The position numbers and the translations under genes are program-made. From Chloroflexota bacterium (GTDB taxonomy: Bacteria > Chloroflexota > Anaerolineae > CG2-30-64-16): a stretch of 5,133 bases of DNA. The notes beneath the pieces were generated by a model. That model did not search any database and was not told where the DNA came from. It saw nothing but the letters and a program-made list of their open reading frames with translations. Numbering within the stretch: position 1 is the first letter of the stretch; every line of letters starts with the position of its first letter. This document shows, in pieces, positions 1-5,133 of this stretch. The stretch spans positions 1-5,133 of the forward strand of contig JAKPQT010000384.1 of NCBI GenBank assembly GCA_029555885.1. Direction: 5' to 3'.

Positions 1-891
1 GATCGGGTAGTCCGTGCCCGGCCCGCCGCGCAGGCGTAGCCCGCCCGCGGAGACAACGGTGCAGATGGGCCCGGACGGCCGCGTCGGCGTGGGTGAGGGA
101 GCCGGCTCGCTGGCGACTTCCACCTCCAACGAGAGCGAGTAGGGGCCGCGGTCGCGGATGTTCTGCCCCAGGGCCAGCACCGTGTAGAGGCCGGACTCGG
201 GCAGGGCGAAGTCCGTGATGCCGGCGCTGCGGCTGCTGACTGAGGTGCCGCCCGGTCTGGCTGCGCTTGTGGCAACCGGCGTGCGGCCCGTCGGCCCGTA
301 CAGCTCCAGTTGCGGCACGAATCGGTTGGCCTGGGTGGAGCCGGTGTTCTGCATGGTGAGCGTGACCGCATCGCCCGCGCAGCCGTAGAAGGCCCATGTT
401 TCGCCGTCGCGGCTGTTGATCGTGCCGGTCAGCGACGCGCCGGGGGTCAGCAGCTTCACGTCCTCGGGCAGCGCGTCGATGCCCGAAATGAAGACAGTCA
501 GGGAGTACGCGCCGCGGTCGCGTGCGCCGCTGCCGAGCGCGACCAGCGTGTACTCGCCGTTCTCGGGGAGGGTGGTCGCGGCCAGTTGCACGGAGCGCTG
601 CGTCGTGTTGCGAGTGGCTGCCAGCGGCGTCCGGCCCGTGGGCGGATACAGCTCCAGGTTGGGCGCAAAGGCGGTGCTCTGCATGCTGGCCGTCAGCACG
701 TCGCCCGCGCACGCCGTCACGACCCATTCTTCGCCCAGCCGGCTGGCCAGAGAACCCTGGACCGGCACACCGGGGCTCAACCCCCCGGGCGCGTTGCTCT
801 GGGCCTCGCTCTCCTGGGGTGAGCACGCGAGGATGATCATCAGGCTCGCCAGTATCACTGGCAGTAACGCGGCATGTTTTGCTCGCATCAT
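1..891 (-). CDS. Envelope lipoprotein with two PPC-like repeats and a C-terminal SH3b domain (partial, 3' end outside window)
   Basis: The 297 visible codons run open through the left edge, so the C-terminus is missing. The N-terminus is a lipoprotein signal: positively charged start (R3, K5), hydrophobic stretch to residue 22, and a lipobox ending I-L-A-C with C23 as the lipidated cysteine. The protein should therefore be anchored outside the cytoplasmic membrane. Two homologous beta-rich repeats follow, at about residues 40-135 and 150-258. They share a CAGD motif, a LELY-x-PTGRTP motif and a D-R-G-x-YSL ending. These resemble pre-peptidase C-terminal (PPC) type beta-sandwich domains. A Pro/Thr/Ser linker spans about 260-275. 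From 276 the pattern G-L-R-L-R-x-G-P-G-T-x-Y is the opening of a bacterial SH3 domain, a fold often used for cell-wall or peptide binding. The start codon overlaps the stop of the upstream TPR gene (ATGA), which argues for translational coupling and a shared envelope role. A second ATG at 888 is an equally usable start. The specific ligand is unknown. Confidence 0.85.
   Translation of the reverse strand, partial: MMRAKHAALLPVILASLMIILACSPQESEAQSNAPGGLSPGVPVQGSLASRLGEEWVVTACAGDVLTASMQSTAFAPNLELYPPTGRTPLAATRNTTQRSVQLAATTLPENGEYTLVALGSGARDRGAYSLTVFISGIDALPEDVKLLTPGASLTGTINSRDGETWAFYGCAGDAVTLTMQNTGSTQANRFVPQLELYGPTGRTPVATSAARPGGTSVSSRSAGITDFALPESGLYTVLALGQNIRDRGPYSLSLEVEVASEPAPSPTPTRPSGPICTVVSAGGLRLRGGPGTDYPI
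118..774 (-). repeat. Two tandem PPC-like repeats within the lipoprotein gene
   Basis: Repeat one is encoded at 774-487 (residues 40-135) and repeat two at 444-118 (residues 150-258), separated by a 14-residue spacer. They are still recognisable at DNA level around the LELY-x-PTGRTP codons, so they look like an internal duplication. Each repeat carries a single cysteine at the equivalent place (C61 and C171). Repeat two has a longer insert around residues 184-190 and 209-222. Confidence 0.75.
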
Positions 892-901
892 TTCTGCTCC
901 T
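888..901 (-). promoter_or_regulatory. Ribosome binding site and ATGA start/stop overlap for the lipoprotein gene
   Basis: AGGAG at 901-897 lies 5 bases before the ATG at 891 and 8 bases before the ATG at 888. The first ATG overlaps the TGA stop (890-888) of the TPR gene, the classic layout for coupled re-initiation. Either ATG could be used; they differ by one residue. Confidence 0.7.
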
Positions 902-2573
902 GTATGGTCCCCTGCACCTGTGCGGCCAGGGCAGTAGCGCGCTGCTCATAGTAGACGCAGCCGCAGTCCAGTACCTTCTGGCGAAACGCCAGGTCGCCCA
1001 CATCGGCGCTCAGGTCGATGCACAGCTGCGCTTCGCTGGCCGCCTCTTTGAACAGACGGATGCTCGCCTGTTTCTTCGGGTCGGCCGTGGCCGCAGCTTC
1101 GTCGGCTGCGACCTGCTGGATGGGCACGTAGGCCTGCAACAGATGCACTGTGGCGATGCCCAGGTGCGTCCACGCCATGTAGCGTTTCTGGTTGTCTTTG
1201 GTGAAGGCCTGGAGAGCCGCCTGGAACTCCGGCAGGGCCTTGGCGAACCAGGCCTCGGCTTGGGCAAGGTCGCGCGGCTGGGCCAGCAGATAGCTCTGCC
1301 CCTTGAGCCGGTAGACGTTTCCCAGCGAGAGATGGCCGACCGCTGCAATCGGCGGCCAGGGCGCTTCGTCGATCGTGGCAAGCGTCCGTTCCAGTTCGGC
1401 GATCGCGGCGTCGATATCCGCGATCGCTGCGGCCTCTGTCGGCGCGGCCGCGGCCAGGTGCGCCTCGGTGATGCACTGGCTCAACTCGGCCGGCGGCGGA
1501 TTCGCGACGTAGTAGAGCTGCGCCCGGTCGTAGTAGACGTTTGCCAGCGTGATGCCCGCGTTGGCGTACGTGGGATCGAGCTGCTGTGACAGCTCCAGCG
1601 TGGCGATGGCCTTGTCATAATCGCGCAGCCAGAAGGCCTCGCGGCCGATGAAATACTCCAGCACGGCTGCGCCGTCCCCGGTCCCGAGGTTCAGGCGGTC
1701 CCGCGCCTGCTCGAAGATGTTCAGGGCCACATCGGGCTTATTCAGCGTCTCGTAGGTCAGCCCGACGGTCAACCAGAAGATGAGCTGGGAGCGCACGGCC
1801 AGCGGGCCGTCGTTCAGCCAGAGTGCGGCGCTCATGGCCTCCGTCCGGGCATCCACGGGCACCTGCACCCCGCGGCCGAGCACGTGGCGGCCGCTGATGG
1901 CATCCGGCTCCCCGCGCACCGTCTCCGACCCCGCGACATAGAACTCGAGGGTCAGTTCGTCGGTGCCTGCGCTGTCCGGGCTCAGGTAGCCGTAGATTAC
2001 CAGGTCGGCGTTGATGCGCCGGGCCAGGCGTGCGGCCTGCTCAGCGCGTGCCTCCGGCGTAGACCCAGTGATGACGCCGAAGCGGACGTTCTTCACCGCG
2101 CGGCCGAGGCTGTCCTCCCAGATGAGCACGCCATCCCGCATGCCCGTCAGCTCCGGGTAGTTCTGCTCATATTCTGCGATCAGCTTGTCGTAGATGGCCT
2201 TGCTGAGCGTCGCGCCGAAGGGAATGCGGCTCACCCTCCCGCGGGCATCGAGGCTGCCGAGCTCCGCGACCGCGATGTTGAATGTCGCGTTCATCTGCGA
2301 CGGGAAGAGCCACGGCTCGATGAGCGGCTGGTAGGCCAGGAACCCGATGATGACGAACAGAGCGAGCGTAATCAGCCAGACGGGCAGCGTAATGTTGCGG
2401 CCGCCGACGTTGATCTGGATGTTGTTCTTGCCGATGACGACGTTGGACGCGCCCTCGCCCACCTGCCCGATGACGACATCGCGCCACCGTCCCCCGCGCA
2501 GGCGCTGCCACTGGCGCATCAGCCAGCTGCCCTGTGAATCCGGGTTGCCCTTCGGGTCGTGCGGTGCGGTCAC
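888..2573 (-). CDS. Single-pass membrane protein: cytoplasmic G/N-rich motif, transmembrane helix, TolB/CsgG-like domain and TPR-like repeats
   Basis: The protein has 561 residues and no recognisable enzyme signature. Residues 1-31 are polar and basic. Residues 32-53 carry a glycine/asparagine beta motif (core G-A-S-N-V-V-I-G-K-N) shared with the upstream CHAT protein. A hydrophobic helix at about 63-82 is the only membrane segment. Arginines and lysines cluster before it, so the positive-inside rule puts the N-terminus in the cytoplasm and the rest outside. Residues 97-240 look like an alpha/beta domain of the TolB N-terminal/CsgG/FlgO kind: an N-I-A-V-A strand, a helix with L-x-x-A-I-Y-D-K-L, and later A-D-L-V-I-Y-G followed by a strand pair; this fold call is tentative. 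From about 260 to 550 there are TPR-like helical pairs, clearest at 261-294, 302-335, 411-455 and 463-480. The start is GTG, chosen because a TAG stop lies 18 bases upstream in the same frame. It probably acts as a sensor or scaffold joining the lipoprotein to the CHAT protease. Confidence 0.85.
   Translation of the reverse strand: MTAPHDPKGNPDSQGSWLMRQWQRLRGGRWRDVVIGQVGEGASNVVIGKNNIQINVGGRNITLPVWLITLALFVIIGFLAYQPLIEPWLFPSQMNATFNIAVAELGSLDARGRVSRIPFGATLSKAIYDKLIAEYEQNYPELTGMRDGVLIWEDSLGRAVKNVRFGVITGSTPEARAEQAARLARRINADLVIYGYLSPDSAGTDELTLEFYVAGSETVRGEPDAISGRHVLGRGVQVPVDARTEAMSAALWLNDGPLAVRSQLIFWLTVGLTYETLNKPDVALNIFEQARDRLNLGTGDGAAVLEYFIGREAFWLRDYDKAIATLELSQQLDPTYANAGITLANVYYDRAQLYYVANPPPAELSQCITEAHLAAAAPTEAAAIADIDAAIAELERTLATIDEAPWPPIAAVGHLSLGNVYRLKGQSYLLAQPRDLAQAEAWFAKALPEFQAALQAFTKDNQKRYMAWTHLGIATVHLLQAYVPIQQVAADEAAATADPKKQASIRLFKEAASEAQLCIDLSADVGDLAFRQKVLDCGCVYYEQRATALAAQVQGTIQEQK
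2415..2480 (-). other. Shared G/N-rich beta motif, copy in the TPR membrane protein
   Basis: This encodes residues 32-53, just before the transmembrane helix. It aligns without gaps to residues 388-409 of the CHAT protein, with 13 of 22 identical, including D, V, I, V-G, G-A, N-V, G-K-N and the final Q. Short hydrophobic strands broken by Gly/Asn turns suggest a beta-arch or beta-hairpin. The resemblance to bacterial amyloid signalling motifs or RHIM-like motifs is an inference. Confidence 0.65.
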
Positions 2574-2586
2574 GTGCGTGCGTCCT
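2571..2586 (-). promoter_or_regulatory. Ribosome binding site deciding the GTG start of the TPR gene
   Basis: AGGA at 2586-2583 lies 9 bases before GTG at 2573-2571. It falls inside the 15-base gap after the CHAT stop codon (TAG, 2591-2589). No ATG is available between that stop and the membrane-protein motif region, so GTG is the best start. Confidence 0.55.
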
Positions 2587-2588
2587 GG

Positions 2589-4160
2589 CTATCCATTGCC
2601 GAAGCGCTGCTGCACCCACTTAACCGCCGGCTCGCCGGCCCGGGCGAGGACGCGGCCGGCGGCGGGCAGCGCAAACAGGGCGCCGAGTGCGCTGGAGAGC
2701 GTGGGCAGGTTGGTCAGCAGCCAGTCGCCCATGCTGGTGATCGTGCCGGCGTTGGGTGTCTCGTTGTCGCCGCGGGTCAGTTCCTCCTGCAGGAGCTCGA
2801 TGCGCATCTTCGCACGTTCGGCTGCCCCTGCGTCGATCGGTAGGCGTGCCAGCGCGGCCAGGAGAGCGGCAAATCCTTGTCTGACCTGCTCGCTGTCATC
2901 GGGTGCCGGCGGACCGAGCACCTCGTGCACGGTCTGGGTGATGTTCTTGCCGACCGCGACGTTGCGCGCGCCTGCCCCGACGACCGCAATGATGACATCC
3001 CCCGCCGCGTGACTCGCATCCACGCTGCCAATCGAATTGGAGACCTGCTCCCACCACGGCTGCGGCTTGTCTGTGTTCATGGCTCCCCCTGTGGCCTGAT
3101 CCGGGTGCGTCCACAGCGCACCATCCGCACTGCGCAGGAACAGCACCGGCGTGGCCCAGCCGGACGAGTAGGGCGCGGCCAGGCTCATCGCCTTGCGCGC
3201 CTCGGCGCTTGCGGCGTCGACGGGCAGCCCGTGGCTCAACGCGGCGTAGAAGCTGCGCGTGAACTCGGCTGCCGCGGTGTCGGCGATCACGTCCTGCATG
3301 GCGAGCACCGCAGACAGCCCGCGGCGCGCCAGGTGCTCAGCGATGCTCGCATAGAGGGCCTGCGTCCCTGCGTGCGCCCCTTCGCACGCGTTCAGCACGA
3401 CCAGGCGCAGCGTGGGCTGATCGGCCAGCAGGCGCGCGATTTCCGTTGCGTTGCGCGGGTCGGCGCGGCCCTGCTCGTCTTCGAGAAGCAGCGCACTCTC
3501 GCCCGTGGCCCCATCGAAGTAGCCGTGCCCGATGAAGTGGAAGATGTGCCAGGGCCCCTGTTGCAGCTGCTCCTGCACCGCGCGCCAGCTGCCGCTCGCG
3601 GCCCATGCGAGTTCAAGCTGCCCGCCGGCTTTGCCGGCTGCGCTCGTGAGCAAGTCCCGCTCGCGGGCCGTATCCAGCGGCGGCACGTTCGTGGGCGAAG
3701 CCACCAGGCCGAGGATCCGCAGGGGCGGGGAGACGGCGAGCGGCTGCAGCGGCGCGAGCGTTTCGACCGTGCGGACGATGGGCGTCTGCTGCGACAGGCC
3801 GATGAACTCGCCCTGTCGCGCGTCGTAGAGCAGCTCCCAGGGGAGCGCGGCCAGCTCCGCCGCGAGGATGCGCAGCCGCAGGCGAACGCCGGAGCCGTCC
3901 CGCCGGGCGAGTGCGCGGCTGGCGTCGTACAGGCTCAGGGTGTCGCCGGCGAAGGCGGCCTGGAACAGCGCAGCGCCGAGAGCTTGCGCCGATGCAGCAT
4001 CCTGCGAATCCGCCGCGGGTGCCTGCGGGTTCGCTGCCGCGAGGGGGAGGGCAAAGGCTCCGCGTGCCTCGCCGACCGGCGTGCGCGCGGCGAGTTCATA
4101 GCCCGCGCCCGCACGCGGTCCCAGTTGGAGCTCGAAATCCTGGTACGAGGTTGCTGGCAT
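2589..4160 (-). CDS. CHAT-domain caspase-like cysteine protease with C-terminal G/N-rich motif and helical module
   Basis: The product is 523 residues from ATG at 4160; an adjoining in-frame TTG at 4163 would add one residue. AGGA at 4174-4171 is the ribosome binding site, 10 bases before the ATG. Residues about 5-140 are the N-terminal part usual for CHAT proteins, including L-P-W-E-L-L-Y-D near 106-113 and a P-I-V-R strand. The CHAT protease core spans about 145-345. The catalytic dyad is visible: His212 in F-H-F-I-G-H-G and Cys259 in V-L-N-A-C-E-G. The later G-L-P-V-D-A and S-G-W-A-T-P-V-L-F segments are also typical. No signal peptide or membrane segment precedes the core, so it should be cytoplasmic. 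Residues 388-409 carry the motif shared with the TPR protein. Residues 410-523 form a mostly helical tail with a hydrophobic run near 480-500. CHAT proteases act in bacterial immunity and regulated proteolysis as effectors; the substrate here is unknown. It is probably first in a three-gene operon. Confidence 0.9.
   Translation of the reverse strand: MPATSYQDFELQLGPRAGAGYELAARTPVGEARGAFALPLAAANPQAPAADSQDAASAQALGAALFQAAFAGDTLSLYDASRALARRDGSGVRLRLRILAAELAALPWELLYDARQGEFIGLSQQTPIVRTVETLAPLQPLAVSPPLRILGLVASPTNVPPLDTARERDLLTSAAGKAGGQLELAWAASGSWRAVQEQLQQGPWHIFHFIGHGYFDGATGESALLLEDEQGRADPRNATEIARLLADQPTLRLVVLNACEGAHAGTQALYASIAEHLARRGLSAVLAMQDVIADTAAAEFTRSFYAALSHGLPVDAASAEARKAMSLAAPYSSGWATPVLFLRSADGALWTHPDQATGGAMNTDKPQPWWEQVSNSIGSVDASHAAGDVIIAVVGAGARNVAVGKNITQTVHEVLGPPAPDDSEQVRQGFAALLAALARLPIDAGAAERAKMRIELLQEELTRGDNETPNAGTITSMGDWLLTNLPTLSSALGALFALPAAGRVLARAGEPAVKWVQQRFGNG
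2934..2999 (-). other. Shared G/N-rich beta motif, copy in the CHAT protease
   Basis: This encodes residues 388-409, between the CHAT core and the C-terminal helical module. The core reads G-A-R-N-V-A-V-G-K-N and matches the motif of the downstream TPR protein. The surrounding sequence of the two proteins is not similar, so the match is confined to this segment. It could serve as a docking or co-assembly element. Confidence 0.65.
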
Positions 4161-4299
4161 CAATGAACCATCCTATGCTCGCAAGACGCGATCAGACTGC
4201 CTGACACCGAGCCAGGACACTCTACATGGATGGTATGCCCGCTACTGGCAGAGATATGTAAGAAATGTCACTTTGTACGAAGATTGTGTCATGATTGGG
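4161..4299 (-). promoter_or_regulatory. Intergenic region upstream of the CHAT operon, possible promoter
   Basis: This 139-base gap is the only sizeable non-coding stretch. Its selD-proximal part, 4299-4251, is about 37% G+C (18 of 49), well below the flanking genes, as expected for a promoter. A TACATAT hexamer-like element at 4260-4254 could be a -10 box, but no convincing -35 lies at the right distance; TTGACC at 4303-4298 overlaps the selD stop and is too far away. Only short 4-base inverted repeats were found, without a T-run, so no intrinsic terminator for selD is evident. Read-through from selD remains possible. Confidence 0.3.
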
Positions 4300-5133
4300 T
4301 CAAGTTGAGCCTGTACGCACCACCTCGATGCCCGTGCCCGGCATAGCCTCGCCCACGCGCCAGAAAGGCTCGCCGGCGTCGGCAAACGCAGCAGCCAGCA
4401 GGTCGGCCTTTTCCGGCGCGACAGCGAGGAGCAGACCGCCGGAGGTTTCCGGTGTGTACAGGAGCTGGCGCATTTCCTCGGGGATATCCGCTGCGAAGGT
4501 GACGCGTGGGCTGAAGCAGCCTTCGTTGCGACAGGTGCCCGCGGGGAAGAGCCACTCGTCCGCATAGCGGGCCGCGCCATCGAGGAAGGGGAGCCGGTCG
4601 ATGTCGAAGCGCAGACGGACATTGCTGCGCTCGGCCATTTCGGAGCCGTGGCCCAGCAGCGCGAAGCCGGTGATATCGGTGCAGGCATGGACGCCGACCT
4701 GCTGGGCCAGCCGCGCGGCCTGTCGATTGAGTCGTTGCATGCTCGCCACCGCGGGCGGCAGGTGCGCCGGGTCGGCAGCATCTGCCTTCGCTGCGGTGGT
4801 GATGATGCCCACGCCCAACGGCTTGGTGAGCGCCAGGATGTCGCCGGGCTGCGCGCCGCCCTTGGTCAGGACGCGGCCGGGATGCACCAGTCCCATGACG
4901 GCCAGACCGTACTTGGGTTCGTTGTCGTCCACCGTGTGCCCGCCGGCCAGCGCCCCGCCGGCTTCCAGCACCTTCTCCGCGCCCCCGCGCAGGATCTCGG
5001 CAATGATTTCCTCCGGCAGCTTGGGCGGGAAGCCACAAATGTTCAGCGCCAGCGCCACCTCGCCACCCATCGCGTAGACATCGCTCATGGCATTGGCCGC
5101 CGCGATCGCACCGTAGTCGTAGGGGTCATCCAC
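4300..5133 (-). CDS. selD: Selenide, water dikinase (selenophosphate synthase), partial, N-terminus outside window
   Basis: SelD makes selenophosphate from selenide and ATP, the selenium donor for selenocysteine and selenouridine in tRNA; it is a cytoplasmic dimer. The visible 277 codons cover about the last 80% of a protein near 350 residues. Matching family features, in order, are: D-x-P-Y-D-Y-G near the window edge, N-A-M-S-D-V-Y-A-M-G-G, L-A-G-G-H-T-V-D, L-T-K-P-L-G-V-G, the metal-binding T-D-I-T-G-F-A-L-L-G-H, and T-P-E-T-S-G-G-L-L near the end. The C-terminus is complete (TGA at 4302-4300). The GTG at 5133 is an internal valine codon, not a start, because the family sequence continues upstream. 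The catalytic Cys or Sec and the glycine-rich N-terminal loop are outside, so whether this SelD is itself a selenoprotein cannot be told. It lies in the same direction as the CHAT operon but 139 bases away, and is probably functionally unrelated. Confidence 0.95.
   Translation of the reverse strand: MDDPYDYGAIAAANAMSDVYAMGGEVALALNICGFPPKLPEEIIAEILRGGAEKVLEAGGALAGGHTVDDNEPKYGLAVMGLVHPGRVLTKGGAQPGDILALTKPLGVGIITTAAKADAADPAHLPPAVASMQRLNRQAARLAQQVGVHACTDITGFALLGHGSEMAERSNVRLRFDIDRLPFLDGAARYADEWLFPAGTCRNEGCFSPRVTFAADIPEEMRQLLYTPETSGGLLLAVAPEKADLLAAAFADAGEPFWRVGEAMPGTGIEVVRTGST

Noticed and set aside
310..937. Plus-strand open frames opposite the lipoprotein gene
   Set aside because: The minus strand gives a lipoprotein signal, duplicated domains and an SH3b start in one continuous frame; the plus-strand translations show no domain or ribosome binding site.
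4161..4163. TTG at 4163 as the start of the CHAT gene
   Set aside because: The ATG immediately after it is the more usual codon and has an acceptable ribosome binding site; the difference is one residue.
2877..4166. A long plus-strand open frame (429 codons) opposite the CHAT gene
   Set aside because: It is an antisense shadow typical of GC-rich DNA. Its translation is Arg/Gly/Ala-rich without domains, while the minus strand encodes a clear CHAT protease.
4170..4250. Short inverted repeats between selD and CHAT as a terminator
   Set aside because: Stems are only about 4 base pairs (for example TGCC/GGCA and TCAG/CTGA) and no T-run follows.
4242..5038. Other minus-strand open frames overlapping selD
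   Set aside because: They are out-of-frame readings; only the frame ending at 4300 gives SelD motifs throughout.
5131..5133. GTG at the right edge as a start codon for selD
   Set aside because: It corresponds to an internal valine before D-x-P-Y-D-Y-G in the family; about 75-90 N-terminal residues should lie upstream.

Overview
This window is GC-rich (by eye roughly two-thirds G+C) and densely coded. All four genes lie on the minus strand, so transcription runs from the right end to the left. No gene-free stretch exceeds about 140 bases. No RNA genes, mobile elements or CRISPR arrays were seen. The gene style suggests a Chloroflexota-like bacterium: a CHAT protease with a short glycine/asparagine beta motif, a TPR membrane protein, and a lipoprotein with PPC-like repeats and an SH3b domain. 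That placement is an inference from family habits, not a measured assignment.

Right to left: (1) 5133-4300 is selD, selenide water dikinase, with its N-terminus outside the window. (2) 4299-4161 is a 139-base intergenic region with an AT-rich half that may hold a promoter. (3) 4160-2589 encodes a CHAT caspase-like protease with an intact His/Cys dyad, followed by a 22-residue glycine/asparagine motif and a C-terminal module of about 110 residues. (4) 2573-888 encodes a single-pass membrane protein with a cytoplasmic N-terminal tail, one transmembrane helix, an alpha/beta domain and C-terminal TPR-like repeats. (5) 891-1 encodes a lipoprotein with two PPC-like repeats, a Pro/Thr linker and the start of an SH3b domain; it runs off the left edge.

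Genes 3 to 5 look like one operon: a 15-base gap between the first two, then a 4-base ATGA overlap. The most interesting signal is that the CHAT protein (residues 388-409) and the membrane protein (residues 32-53) carry the same ungapped motif, 13 of 22 residues identical, although the rest of the two proteins is unrelated. In the membrane protein the motif sits on the predicted cytoplasmic side, where the CHAT protease should also be. The lipoprotein and the TPR region should both be outside the membrane. I infer a signalling relay: envelope lipoprotein and TPR sensor outside, motif-to-motif contact inside, CHAT protease as output. This resembles the logic of bacterial amyloid or homotypic-motif signalling, but neither the function nor the trigger is shown by sequence. 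selD is probably an unrelated housekeeping neighbour.
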